Below, piece by piece: positions 8,440 through 17,331 of a stretch of 64,000 bases of DNA. The notes below the pieces were generated by a model. The model saw only the letters and a list, made by a program, of their open reading frames with translations. It made no database searches and was not told the origin of the DNA. Position 1 is the stretch's first letter. Each line of letters starts with the position of its first letter. The position numbers were made by a program, and so were the translations under genes. The stretch is from Pseudoalteromonas luteoviolacea H33-S (lineage in GTDB: Bacteria; Pseudomonadota; Gammaproteobacteria; Enterobacterales; Alteromonadaceae): positions 1-64,000 of the forward strand of contig NZ_AUXY01000086.1 of assembly GCF_001625695.1 (NCBI RefSeq), read 5' to 3'.

Positions 8440-9501
8440 ATGAATAAAAAGTTTTACGCAATTTTAATCGCCTCTTTTTGCGCTATTACACTGCAAGCTT
8501 GTTCTGTTGATTCAACGGTAGGCAAAGCGCCTGAGTCGAAAAATATTCAATGGCAATCACAGACAAGGTTACCTGCACCACTTCAAGAAGTGTACCCAAC
8601 CGTTTTTGATGAAAAAATATATGTTGCAGGGGCTTTTGAACAAAGGCCTCCTGAACATGCTGTGCTCGCTCACTTGGCGGCATCTATAAATACTTATGTG
8701 TACGATGCACAAACTCAAAAGTGGACGCGTGGCCCTGTGTTGCCAGAACCTCGACATCATTTAGGACTGATAGCCAATGACAATGTGCTTTATGCGATAG
8801 GTGGATTTAATGCAACATCAGACGACGCATGGCAAGTAAAAGGTACCGTTTACACATTACAAAAAGGGCACAATACATGGGGAGTAGGGCCTGACTTACC
8901 AATGCCTCTGGGGGAATCAGTGTACGGTGTGATCAATGGCTATGTCCATGTTGCTGGTGGTCGCACTTTGATAAACGGTAAATTGAGCGACACAAATGCG
9001 CACTGGGTATTGAAGGATGGTCGGTGGCAGCAAGCTGCGCCTTTGCCGATTGCCAGTAATTCAGCGACGTCAGTGGTGATTAATGGTCAATGGTATGTGA
9101 TGGGTGGTCGTGTTAATGCACTCGATTTTAAAAATCTCGATAATTTATGGCGATATGACGCCCAGCAGGATAGCTGGGAGAACCTTGCAAACATGCCGCA
9201 GGCCAGTGCTGGACTAGCTAGCGCTGTTTTAAATGGCCAAATCTATGTGTTTGGTGGTGAAGAGTATACATACATCACGAACAATCAGGGAGAGCGAGAA
9301 ATGAAAACGCGTACCTTTGATGGTATTTGGCGCTACGATCCAGACTCCAACCTTTGGCACACTGATCCGGCTACAATGACCTCGACGCGCCATGGGCTTG
9401 GTGCGTTAACTGTAAACAATCATATCTACTTGTTGGGTGGAGCAACACAAGCGGGGGCAACAGGCACCTCCGCCATATTTGAGCGCATGTCGTTACAATA
9501 A
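8440..9501 (+). CDS. Kelch-repeat lipoprotein
   Basis: This 353-residue protein has a lipoprotein signal (LQAC, Cys about 21) and a six-bladed Kelch-type beta-propeller. The repeats show the double-Gly strands and the spaced Tyr/Trp: YAIGGFN, HVAGGRT, YVMGGRV, YVFGGEE, YLLGGATQ. The fold resembles galactose oxidase-type propellers and NanM (sialate mutarotase), but I cannot assign an enzyme activity. It probably sits in the periplasm or on the outer membrane. It is convergent with the HxlR regulator gene. Confidence 0.85.
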   Translation: MNKKFYAILIASFCAITLQACSVDSTVGKAPESKNIQWQSQTRLPAPLQEVYPTVFDEKIYVAGAFEQRPPEHAVLAHLAASINTYVYDAQTQKWTRGPVLPEPRHHLGLIANDNVLYAIGGFNATSDDAWQVKGTVYTLQKGHNTWGVGPDLPMPLGESVYGVINGYVHVAGGRTLINGKLSDTNAHWVLKDGRWQQAAPLPIASNSATSVVINGQWYVMGGRVNALDFKNLDNLWRYDAQQDSWENLANMPQASAGLASAVLNGQIYVFGGEEYTYITNNQGEREMKTRTFDGIWRYDPDSNLWHTDPATMTSTRHGLGALTVNNHIYLLGGATQAGATGTSAIFERMSLQ

Positions 9502-9522
9502 AAAACAGAGTGTGAATTGTGG

Positions 9523-9921
9523 CTATTGTCGAATATTGGCCATCAACTCTTCTAATAATGCCGCCCGATCGCTTTGTGCACGTTCGACTAATTGCGTTGG
9601 TATGTTTAAATCCGGAGCGTGCTTTGCGCTCCAAAGTATCATTTCTAACAGAGTCGGCATTAAATCTATGCCTGGCTCTGTGAGTTGATATACCTTTTTT
9701 CGCTTATCTTTCTCATCAGGTAATTTCTTGATGAGTCCTTGCTTTTCTAACTTCTCCAAGCGGCTAGATAGAATGTTGGTAGCCATCTTTTCTTCTGAGT
9801 TTTGTAACTCAGAGTAAGAATGTTTAGCAAAAAACATCAGATCTCTGATGATCAGTAAGCTCCATTTATCTCCAACAATATCAAGTACATTAGAGATAGG
9901 GCAGTCAGAACGTTTGGTCAT
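9523..9921 (-). CDS. HxlR-family transcriptional regulator
   Basis: This 132-residue winged-helix regulator has the family pattern CPISNVLDIVGDKWSLLIIRDL at the N-terminus, then YSELQ, a recognition-helix segment (ATNILSSRLEKLEKQGLI) and a wing (DKRKKVYQLTEPG). HxlR proteins usually respond to aldehydes, quinones or other electrophiles, often through the N-terminal Cys (here Cys7). It is divergent from the SnoaL-like gene across a 133-base gap carrying a strong inverted repeat, so that gene is its likely target. Confidence 0.92.
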   Translation of the reverse strand: MTKRSDCPISNVLDIVGDKWSLLIIRDLMFFAKHSYSELQNSEEKMATNILSSRLEKLEKQGLIKKLPDEKDKRKKVYQLTEPGIDLMPTLLEMILWSAKHAPDLNIPTQLVERAQSDRAALLEELMANIRQ

Positions 9922-9987
9922 AATAGGTCTCTTTGTTCGATGTCCTTACATAATAATTCACTTGCATTTTGCAATCAAATAATTTAA

Positions 9988-10013
9988 CTTGCATTTTAAA
10001 AGTTAAATGCAAG
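9988..10013. promoter_or_regulatory. Candidate HxlR operator
   Basis: A perfect 9+9 inverted repeat (CTTGCATTT / AAATGCAAG, 8-base spacer) lies midway between the divergent genes. A further direct copy of the half-site CTTGCATTT lies at 9961-9969. The central TAACTT...AAGTTA forms a second overlapping palindrome. Confidence 0.6.
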
Positions 10014-10054
10014 GCGATTAAAGCCTTGATTGAATCAAGTTTTAAGGGCGAACA

Positions 10055-10534
10055 ATGAATACTCCACAGATCAATTTACAAGCACTAACTCAATCTCACT
10101 GGCAAGCAGAGGAACTTGGTAATGCCCAAGCTGTGGTTGAATTTGTGCAGCTACTGATGAACGATCACAACTTTGACGAAGTCATCGCGCGCTTTGGAGA
10201 AGATCAATACAAGCAGCACAACCGTACAATGGCTGATGGTATCGGTGGTGTAGTAAAAACACTTAAAGACTTTGTGAAATTAGCACCTGAGTTTAGCTAT
10301 GACGTCAAACGCATGTTTGTTGATGGTGAACAAGTGATCATTCACTCTCATGCGACATTAAAAGCAAAGCACCGTGGTGATGATACAAAAGGCATGAATA
10401 TCATAGATACGTGGACTGTGAGAGAGGGTAGGTTGGTAGAACATTGGGATGCGATACAGCCGTTAGATATGTCTATGCGACTTTATAACTTGTTTATGGG
10501 CGGTAAAATTAACAATGCGAATGGGGTCTTTTAA
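10055..10534 (+). CDS. SnoaL-like / NTF2-fold protein
   Basis: This 159-residue protein has the cone-shaped NTF2-like fold typical of SnoaL-type polyketide cyclases and their many uncharacterised relatives. Family features are YKQHNRTMADGIGG, VKRMFVDGEQVIIHSHA and DTWTVREGRLVEHWDAIQPLD, in which His/Asp residues line the pocket. It probably acts on a small reactive metabolite, consistent with control by an electrophile-sensing HxlR regulator. The substrate is unknown. AAGGGCG lies 5 bases before the ATG. Confidence 0.85.
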   Translation: MNTPQINLQALTQSHWQAEELGNAQAVVEFVQLLMNDHNFDEVIARFGEDQYKQHNRTMADGIGGVVKTLKDFVKLAPEFSYDVKRMFVDGEQVIIHSHATLKAKHRGDDTKGMNIIDTWTVREGRLVEHWDAIQPLDMSMRLYNLFMGGKINNANGVF

Positions 10535-10558
10535 TCTTGGTTAAAACGAGTTTTCTGA

Positions 10559-10584
10559 GCCCACTTTTATTGGCTAAAGTGGGC
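10559..10584. terminator. Hairpin between convergent genes
   Basis: GCCCACTTT and AAAGTGGGC form a perfect 9-base-pair stem with an 8-base loop between two convergent genes. No long T-run follows on the plus strand, so it may act in both directions or with Rho. Confidence 0.5.
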
Positions 10585-10607
10585 AATGTTAAACGTCTGT
10601 TTTAGAG

Positions 10608-11141
10608 TTAACCGGGTTTATGTACCGCCTTATTTATCTCAATTTTGTGACAGGTTTTGCCATAGCCGAGCGCGTATTTTAGCGTTGGAAATACACGGTA
10701 GGTGCTGATGCTAAAGCTTAATGTGATGAGCCCTGGTTGACCCCATAGTGAAACAATTTGTGCTTTGAGGTCATCAGCATCAGGATCATGGGCCAGCACG
10801 AGTTCGGTAAAGCGCATAGTAAGCGCTACCTCTTTAGGCACTTTGTCTTGCTGGTTTTTTATAATCTGTTCAATAAGCGCGGCGTCTAATCCTGCTTCTA
10901 ATGCCATATTGACAGCAAGTTGTATGCAAGGCCCGCAGTCTTCATTGATGAGTGTGCGTATACGTGCGGCAAATAACGGGGCAATGGGTACCTGCGCGCT
11001 ATGGGAGGACATGCTGGTGAAACCCCAATACTTGAAAAAAGCGGCCAAATTAGATTGCAAAATATCTTCCATATATTGCACATCATAATCGTATCTTGAT
11101 TTCATATCTTGTATCTGTTTATTAAGCAAAAATCTGATCAT
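10608..11141 (-). CDS. AhpD-like / carboxymuconolactone decarboxylase-fold protein
   Basis: This all-helical 177-residue protein contains NEDCGPCIQLAVNMALEAG, the ECxxC-type redox motif of the AhpD/CMD superfamily, with Cys near residues 65 and 68. The downstream His of AhpD is not evident. AhpD-like proteins reduce peroxides or serve as alkylhydroperoxidase partners. The start has AAGGA six bases upstream. It lies 14 bases downstream of the MFS gene, so the two form an operon. Confidence 0.78.
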   Translation of the reverse strand: MIRFLLNKQIQDMKSRYDYDVQYMEDILQSNLAAFFKYWGFTSMSSHSAQVPIAPLFAARIRTLINEDCGPCIQLAVNMALEAGLDAALIEQIIKNQQDKVPKEVALTMRFTELVLAHDPDADDLKAQIVSLWGQPGLITLSFSISTYRVFPTLKYALGYGKTCHKIEINKAVHKPG

Positions 11142-11155
11142 GATACTTCCTTTTA

Positions 11156-12358
11156 TTACTTAGCGTGTGTGGTAAGAGTGGGAGTAGATTGCCCCTTTGT
11201 AGGAGGCGCTGTTTTGAGCGGCATATATAAAATGACAGCACAAAGCGCAAATAGCGACGCACAGACTGTGAGCATCAGGCTATAGTCACTTGGTTTTATT
11301 AAAAATGCGGCTAGCATGGGCCCTGACGCCATCGCGATAGAAGATACAAGAGAGCTTACGGTAGACAGTCGTCCACTGGGGCTGATATCAGCAATCGCTG
11401 CAAATAAAAAGGATTGTACTGATGGCCACGCAAAGAAGAACAGGGCTAGTGCGACAACATAGGCAGTGATGGAGATGGTTGGTTGAAGTAGCACGAGTAC
11501 AGCAACGAGACATAGTGAAATGTTGATTATTGTCAGTGGTCGTCTTTTAATAAATGGTGCTTGTATCATGGGAATGACAGCACCTAGCAAACCTAATAAT
11601 CCTGTAAAAGCAATATAAGTACTCACTTGTGTTTCATTTAAGTTTGCTTTCATGCCAATTAAACCGACATAGGTATAAAGTGCGCTGGCTGCGGTTAAAT
11701 AAATAAAGATGACCAGCATGATCGTTATTGAAAGGCCAAGAGAGCCTACTCTTGTATGACTTTGTTGTGACTTATTGTTAGTTGTAAAGCGCCCCGCAGG
11801 AATACTTATTGCCATTAATATACTAAAGGCCGCAATTGTCGCCATGACATAAAATACAGCATATGCACCAAAGTTAAGCTCAAGCTGTGGCAGTGTGTAC
11901 ATCACCAATGCACCAATGATAAATTGGATAAATAACAAAAAGCCAAAAGCCCGATTTGTATTGTACATTTTTGCAAGCACAGAAAATGACACGCCAACGG
12001 CCAGCCCACCAGCAAAGCCTGTGGCAAATCTCAACACCAACAAGGCGTCAAAGTTAATAATGGCGGGAGTGGTTAATTCTAAAAGTAGTAATACAGACAA
12101 AGCACTGATAATCGTCGGTTTCCAATGTATATATTTCACACTCAAAATTGCCAGCGCAGTGCCAAATAAAGCGCCATATCCATTGAGTGCAACAACTTGA
12201 CCTGCTTGGCTTTCTGTATAACCTAAGCCAATTGCGAGGGCATTCATTAAACCCGGTAAAAAATTGATGTAAGAGAGTCCTGACATAGCAATGAAAGCAA
12301 CCGCAAAATATAGCCGTAACGGTTGTTTGTCTGGTGTATCCGTGTTGAATTGTCGCAA
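11156..12358 (-). CDS. MFS transporter
   Basis: This 400-residue inner-membrane protein has about 12 hydrophobic helices and a YbfB/AraJ-like major facilitator layout. Its loops include AVGVSFSVLAKMYNTNRAFGF. The start codon is TTG, supported by GGAGG seven bases upstream; no ATG precedes the first helix. It is transcribed with the AhpD-like gene and divergently from a LysR regulator. This suggests regulated export of a small compound, which is not identifiable. Confidence 0.9.
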   Translation of the reverse strand: MRQFNTDTPDKQPLRLYFAVAFIAMSGLSYINFLPGLMNALAIGLGYTESQAGQVVALNGYGALFGTALAILSVKYIHWKPTIISALSVLLLLELTTPAIINFDALLVLRFATGFAGGLAVGVSFSVLAKMYNTNRAFGFLLFIQFIIGALVMYTLPQLELNFGAYAVFYVMATIAAFSILMAISIPAGRFTTNNKSQQSHTRVGSLGLSITIMLVIFIYLTAASALYTYVGLIGMKANLNETQVSTYIAFTGLLGLLGAVIPMIQAPFIKRRPLTIINISLCLVAVLVLLQPTISITAYVVALALFFFAWPSVQSFLFAAIADISPSGRLSTVSSLVSSIAMASGPMLAAFLIKPSDYSLMLTVCASLFALCAVILYMPLKTAPPTKGQSTPTLTTHAK

Positions 12359-12510
12359 AACTTAGCCTCCAAAATAGTACTTTAAAATGGTTAGCTCAGT
12401 GTATGAAGACACCACTCATGGAAAAATAGTAAAAAATACAGTTCAACCATGAATATAATTCACGGATCAAACTGGTATATTGGAGGGAAAAATAAGAAGG
12501 AATATATCAA

Positions 12511-13461
12511 ATGGATAAGTTAAGAGCATTGGAGCTATTTATTGCGACTTGTGAAGAAGGTAGCTTTGCCGCTGCCTCGGCATATTGTAATACTGATCCA
12601 TCCGCAGTGAGTAAAGCAATTAGTCGATTAGAAGCGCAGCTTCAAGTAACGCTGATCCAGCGTTCAACCAGACAACTGAGTGTCACCGATGCAGGTAAGC
12701 AATATTTATCTACTGCTCGAAAGTTGCTACAGGAGCTCTCTGCGTGTGAAGGGGAGATTAAACACCTTAATGACTCGCCAAGCGGGGTGTTGAAGGTCAA
12801 CTCCGCGGTTTGTTATGGACATTTGTATTTACGCCCTGTACTGGCTGCGTTTTGTGCGCATTACCCCGAAATTAAACTCGACTTGCAAATTAATGACTTG
12901 CATACGGATGTCATTGAGAGTGGTGTAGATATTGCGATTCGAACCGGCTACGTGAAAGACAGTCGGCTGGTTGCGAAAAGGCTCAGCCCAATGGATTTTT
13001 TTGTCTGTGCATCACCAGACTATTTAGACAAAAACGGAATACCTGAGCTACGAGATGACTTTAAAGCACATCATTGGATAGGATTTCGCATTAAAGAAAC
13101 GCAGCAACTGCAACCCATTTATTTACCAGACGAGCAAGGAGATTATGCACTGTATGACCTTGAGCCTAGTCATATTACGGACGATGGGGAAATGATGGTG
13201 GCAATGTGTGAGGATGGATTGGGGTTTGCACAGTTACCCCACTTTTTGGCAAAAGCTGGACTAGAATCAGGCAAACTTGTCTCTGTGTACCCGCACTTTA
13301 GGCCACCACAAATAGAGAATGGAGTATTTGCAATATACCCTAAACGTACTTATTTACCTGCTAAAGTACGCGTTTTCCTCTCATTTTTAGCTGATGCACT
13401 CGAAAAGCAAAATGAAAGCGCTTATCAGACATGGGCTGAACAAGTTGCTTATGTACGATGA
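12511..13461 (+). CDS. LysR-family transcriptional regulator
   Basis: This 316-residue protein has an N-terminal winged helix-turn-helix (MDKLRALELFIATCEEGSFAAAS..., helix SAVSKAISRLEAQL, then QRSTRQLSVTDAG). A type 2 periplasmic-binding-like effector domain covers about residues 90-300. It sits divergently from the MFS/AhpD-like operon across 152 bases, the classical LysR arrangement, so that operon is its probable target. The effector is unknown. Confidence 0.93.
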   Translation: MDKLRALELFIATCEEGSFAAASAYCNTDPSAVSKAISRLEAQLQVTLIQRSTRQLSVTDAGKQYLSTARKLLQELSACEGEIKHLNDSPSGVLKVNSAVCYGHLYLRPVLAAFCAHYPEIKLDLQINDLHTDVIESGVDIAIRTGYVKDSRLVAKRLSPMDFFVCASPDYLDKNGIPELRDDFKAHHWIGFRIKETQQLQPIYLPDEQGDYALYDLEPSHITDDGEMMVAMCEDGLGFAQLPHFLAKAGLESGKLVSVYPHFRPPQIENGVFAIYPKRTYLPAKVRVFLSFLADALEKQNESAYQTWAEQVAYVR

Positions 13462-13477
13462 CGAACCTCTATACTGT

Positions 13478-14194
13478 TTATTCTATTTCTAAATCAAACA
13501 CTGCATTCACTGATGCAGAAAATGTAATGGTTGCTTGTAAGTATCGACCAGTAGATAAATAAGCACTGTCAATCTGCGAGCCAGTCACCTCTATGCGCTC
13601 AATACCGTATTGGTATCTAGAGCCATGAGCGTTGGGGTCGATACTGTAGATTTGACCGAGCTTTACGCCAAAAGCTTCGGCATATATATTGGCTTTATCC
13701 ATTGCGTTGCGTACAGCTTGCATGGTCGCTTCTTGTCGGAATTGAGATGATTTTGAAGATCTGAATTTGATGTCGTCTATTGTGTCGATTTTTACACTCA
13801 GAGCGAAATTGAGGAAATCATTAAGCTTATTTATGTTGGTTAGCGTGACAGTGATTGAGCGAGTGGCGATATAACCTGACTCTACTGGGTTGTCCTCATC
13901 ATCATAAATAATATTAGGCTCAGTTAATAAACTAGACGCTGAGACATGTTCATCTTTAATATCAAATGTACCCAACCCCTCTAATAAAGCATTGACCCGT
14001 TTATCTAGCGCTTGCTTTGCCGCCAAAGCATTACTTTTCATGACCTCAACTTCAAAAGAAATATCAGCAAGGTCGGGCTTTGCTTCAACTGTTGCAGAGC
14101 CTTGTATACTTACATGTCTATTGTCGGGCAGTGGCGAATTGGCATACACGGACATGGCGCAAAAGGAGGTAAGTGTAAAATAAATGGCTTTCAT
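13478..14194 (-). CDS. SIMPL domain protein (DUF541, YggE-like)
   Basis: This periplasmic 238-residue protein has a signal peptide (about 1-18, cleavage near VYA). A SIMPL domain follows, starting VSIQGSATVEAKPDLADISFEVEV with later RSITVTLTNINKLNDFL and a region around AMDKANIYAEAFGVKLG. YggE homologues lower oxidative stress by an unclear mechanism. It stands alone between two convergent or divergent neighbours. Family membership is clear. Confidence 0.88.
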   Translation of the reverse strand: MKAIYFTLTSFCAMSVYANSPLPDNRHVSIQGSATVEAKPDLADISFEVEVMKSNALAAKQALDKRVNALLEGLGTFDIKDEHVSASSLLTEPNIIYDDEDNPVESGYIATRSITVTLTNINKLNDFLNFALSVKIDTIDDIKFRSSKSSQFRQEATMQAVRNAMDKANIYAEAFGVKLGQIYSIDPNAHGSRYQYGIERIEVTGSQIDSAYLSTGRYLQATITFSASVNAVFDLEIE

Positions 14195-14301
14195 AGTGGT
14201 TCCATTATTATTATTATTTTGATATCAAATTAGCATGCTTTAAAAGCAAAGGTAATGATATTAATCTACTTTTGTAGCTACCTCCCTTAACTAGTAAGCC
14301 C

Positions 14302-15498
14302 TTATAACAATGATTTATATAATCCTTTGATTAAGTTCTGTTGCCGTTTACCGCAGAGGCTTTTGTCGTATTTATTTGGGGTATGAAAAGATTCAGTCAC
14401 ATAAGCAAAAGCAAGTTGTGATTTGGGGTCGGCAAACCCAATAGAGCCGCCCATACCCATATGACCAAATGCCTCTACGTTGGGCCCCATTGGGCAAAAG
14501 TCCGGGGAGTTGAGCATCATACCAGCGCCCATGCGCCATTGCTTTTGGGTTGTCAGCTCTTGCCCTGCAAAACTCAATTGCGTCATTGTTTTAACCTGTG
14601 ACAGTGGTAGAAGTGTTTTGCCTGTTAAAGTCCCGCCATTTGCTAAGAACGCATACATTTTTGCGAGCCCAAAGGCTGAAGCATGGCCAGATACCGCGGG
14701 AATCTCACTATTATGCCAAGCCGATGAGTTTGGGTGATAGTGTTCACTACACGGTCTAAAATACTGGTATTTCCAATAAGGAATATAAGGCAACCAACGG
14801 GACATTATTTTTAGCCCAAAACGAGAAAAGGCTGGGCTTGGTTTTATATCCCGATGCGGATGGTTTTCTTGTCTTTTTAATGCGCAATCAATTTCAAACG
14901 GCTGTGCTATTTCTTGATCGAAATATGTGCTTGGCACGCGGCCATCAACGCGGCGCAATACCTCACCTAAAATATGACCGTATGTAAGGGCATGATATAC
15001 GAGCTTTTGTCCTGCAAGAAAGATAGGAACGGCTGATTCAAGATTGCTAATTGATGCTTGCCAATCAAATATATCATGGGGTTTTCCCGTAGAGTGGCAA
15101 GGTAATCCCGCGCTGTGATTGAGCACAGAGGCAATGGTGATATGTGCTTTATTGTGTTTTGCAAACTCGGGCCAGTAACGACAAATAGGGGCATCTAATT
15201 CGATTTGCCGATTTGCAGCTAATTTGTGGATGCAGATAGCCAGCATTGCTTTTGAGCAAGACATTACACTGACTCTGTGATTTGCTTGCCATGGTGAGGT
15301 TTGTTTGTTGTTGCCATATAAGTTAACCACTAATTGTCCGTTGTGATAAACACAGATCGCCGCACCAGTTTCATGGTGTCGTGTAAAGTTATCTACAAAA
15401 GCATCCTTGAGGGGCTTAAATCGGTCTAAAACTGTACCTTTAATTTCTGGTGTCTGGCTATCGTCATGGTTATTAACTGAAGTAAAATTGTTCATCAT
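14302..15498 (-). CDS. Serine hydrolase (beta-lactamase/EstB-type esterase)
   Basis: This 398-residue member of the class C beta-lactamase/penicillin-binding family has the nucleophile motif SCSK (in VSVMSCSKAML), a YxN-equivalent in VYHALTYGHILGEVL, and a late HMGMGGSIGFADP. Proteins of this type are often esterases. I start at the ATG at 15498, the first of two tandem ATGs. The frame extends further upstream, but that part overlaps the divergent AraC gene and does not look like family sequence. No signal peptide is present, so it is probably cytoplasmic. The divergent AraC regulator is its likely controller. Confidence 0.85.
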   Translation of the reverse strand: MMNNFTSVNNHDDSQTPEIKGTVLDRFKPLKDAFVDNFTRHHETGAAICVYHNGQLVVNLYGNNKQTSPWQANHRVSVMSCSKAMLAICIHKLAANRQIELDAPICRYWPEFAKHNKAHITIASVLNHSAGLPCHSTGKPHDIFDWQASISNLESAVPIFLAGQKLVYHALTYGHILGEVLRRVDGRVPSTYFDQEIAQPFEIDCALKRQENHPHRDIKPSPAFSRFGLKIMSRWLPYIPYWKYQYFRPCSEHYHPNSSAWHNSEIPAVSGHASAFGLAKMYAFLANGGTLTGKTLLPLSQVKTMTQLSFAGQELTTQKQWRMGAGMMLNSPDFCPMGPNVEAFGHMGMGGSIGFADPKSQLAFAYVTESFHTPNKYDKSLCGKRQQNLIKGLYKSLL

Positions 15499-15611
15499 GT
15501 ATGGCTTGTGATTGTAAGTGCGTGTTGTATTGAACGCATATTTTTGTCTATATCGCAGAGTAAGCAGAGCGCGATAAGGAGTTATTTTGTCACTGAATGG
15601 AGTTTTGAATA

Positions 15612-16598
15612 GTGCCCACTGAACAAGTAGAGAATAGCGCGTTTTCAACAAGCGAATGGACATTACAATCACAGCCAGTATTAGAGAGTGAGAGCAGGTG
15701 GTCAAAAGGTTCGGATTATTGTATCGCTTTGCCTGAAAAGCTTGGTAAAGGAGCGAGTTTTGGATTTAATTATAATGACGATAGTGCATTGCAAATCAAT
15801 GAACTGAACTTTAACCAAAAGACAAAATTCACAGCTGATAGCACTAAACTCTGTGGCACATTTTTTGTTTTAGAAGGACGAGTGAGCATTACAACCCCTG
15901 CCACAGGCAATGTAATGATCCCAAAAGATCATCTGTGTTTATTTTTTATTGAACAATCAGCTTGTACATTTGAATATAGTGCTGGTAAAAATAAAGTGAT
16001 GAGCTTCACTATGAGTCACGGGCTGATGTCATCGTTGATAGCACAATATCAATCAGCGAATTCTGTATCATCTTTAATCGAAAAAAACTTCATCTGTTTA
16101 CCAATCAATGCGGCAATAAAAAGTATGCTAAATCAAGTTTATGATTGCCAATTACCCGCTAAAAGTATGAAACTATTAGTGCAAGCTAAAATGATGGAGT
16201 TGATGACTGAATTGCTGGAGTACAACCAAATCTATCACAATAGTTTGGCCACCATTAAAGAAACTGACTTAAAAGCGATTTATCAAGCTGCAAAATATTT
16301 GGAGACCAATATGCAGTCTCCTCCGAGTATTGTTGAGTTGGCTAAAATCGTGGGTGTGAATGACTATAAGCTGAAGCAGCAATTTAAAACGGTGTTTAGC
16401 AGTGCGCCATTTGCGTATTTGACAGAGCTTCGCCTGAATCGTGCCGCTAGTTTATTGGCGCGCACAGAATTATCTATTATGCAGGTGGCTCAAGAGGTTG
16501 GTTACAAGCACGCAGGGCATTTTGCGAAAAACTTTAAGCTAAAGTTTGGTCGTACACCAAAGGCTTACAAAACATGGATAAGCTCAAAAAATACATGA
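15612..16598 (+). CDS. AraC-family transcriptional regulator
   Basis: This 328-residue regulator has a PchR-like N-terminal ligand domain and a C-terminal pair of helix-turn-helix motifs (about residues 225-325: SIVELAKIVGVNDYKLKQQF, then SIMQVAQEVGYKHAGHFAKNFK, then FGRTPKAY). The start is GTG with GGAG nine bases upstream; no ATG occurs before the conserved region. PchR-type regulators often sense siderophores, but no siderophore genes are nearby. The divergent serine hydrolase gene is the nearest candidate target. Confidence 0.9.
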   Translation: MPTEQVENSAFSTSEWTLQSQPVLESESRWSKGSDYCIALPEKLGKGASFGFNYNDDSALQINELNFNQKTKFTADSTKLCGTFFVLEGRVSITTPATGNVMIPKDHLCLFFIEQSACTFEYSAGKNKVMSFTMSHGLMSSLIAQYQSANSVSSLIEKNFICLPINAAIKSMLNQVYDCQLPAKSMKLLVQAKMMELMTELLEYNQIYHNSLATIKETDLKAIYQAAKYLETNMQSPPSIVELAKIVGVNDYKLKQQFKTVFSSAPFAYLTELRLNRAASLLARTELSIMQVAQEVGYKHAGHFAKNFKLKFGRTPKAYKTWISSKNT

Positions 16599-16685
16599 CA
16601 TGGTTTTGGTTTGTTTGTTATTTGAGCGCTTAGAAATATTATTTAATTTTTTTGATCCAAATAAATGGCTGCTGCGTTTATACAT

Positions 16686-16732
16686 GTGAAGGGTTTCTGA
16701 TGTGTCACACATCCTTGGAGTCGCCCCTTCAC
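16686..16732. other. Nested inverted-repeat element
   Basis: An outer stem (GTGAAGGG, 16686-16693, with CCCTTCAC, 16725-16732) encloses an inner hairpin (GATGTG-TCA-CACATC, 16699-16713). The element lies in a 288-base gap between two plus-strand genes, just before a terminator. It could be an RNA structure or an operator; no known RNA family is recognised. Confidence 0.5.
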
Positions 16733-16743
16733 CATGTCATGAT

Positions 16744-16772
16744 AACGCGCACTTCGGTGCGCGTTAGTCTTT
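16744..16772 (+). terminator. Rho-independent terminator with UUCG loop
   Basis: AACGCGCAC and GTGCGCGTT form a perfect 9-base-pair stem closed by TTCG, followed by AGTCTTTTCT. It lies about 145 bases after the AraC gene, so it ends either a long 3' region or a separate short transcript containing the nested element. Confidence 0.75.
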
Positions 16773-16886
16773 TCTAAGTACAGTCATTATCAAAATCATA
16801 CTCTGTCAGGTTATTGTTGCGTTATCGATAGAAAGTCCTGTATAAACATCGAGTTTAGCAACTTTACAAAAAATAAGAAGAATAAA

Positions 16887-17318
16887 ATGTGTACAAGGAT
16901 AACGTTATTGTTCGCAGATTCTAAGGAGCTACAACAAGTAGCGACTTGGTACTATGAACAATGGGAGAGTAAGCGAGCGAATAACAGTGTGTCAGACGTC
17001 ATTACAAAACTCTCAAGCACTGAGCAGCGACTTGGGTTTACTGTGCATTTTAATGAGCAGTTGGCAGGCGCTGCCGAGATTAAATTCATGAATGGACGCT
17101 GTTGGCTAGATGGCGTCTACGTGGATGGTCGCTTACGTGGCAAAGGGTTGGCAGAAGAATTGGTTAATTTTGCCAAGCAACAAGCTACAGAACGTGGTTG
17201 GTCATCATTAAATTTGAAATGCGATCCTGATCTCATAGCCTTATATAAAAAGTATGGCTTTGTCGTTTTTGACACTCGCGATGGCAAATCCATGATGACC
17301 TGCAAATTAATGCCCTGA
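16887..17318 (+). CDS. GNAT-family N-acetyltransferase
   Basis: This 143-residue acetyltransferase has the acetyl-CoA loop VDGRLRGKGLAEELV (about residues 77-91), preceded by a beta-strand WLDGVYV and followed by LKCDPDLIALYKKYGF. GNAT enzymes transfer acetyl from acetyl-CoA to amines; the substrate cannot be inferred. It is a single gene convergent with the YiaA-like operon, 13 bases between stops. The final MTCKLMP is typical of small GNATs. Confidence 0.88.
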   Translation: MCTRITLLFADSKELQQVATWYYEQWESKRANNSVSDVITKLSSTEQRLGFTVHFNEQLAGAAEIKFMNGRCWLDGVYVDGRLRGKGLAEELVNFAKQQATERGWSSLNLKCDPDLIALYKKYGFVVFDTRDGKSMMTCKLMP

Positions 17319-17331
17319 TTATACTTGGTTT

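Noticed and set aside
15499..15705. N-terminal extension of the serine hydrolase
   Set aside because: It overlaps the divergent AraC gene, lacks a ribosome binding site, and is not family-like; the tandem ATG at 15498/15495 fits better.
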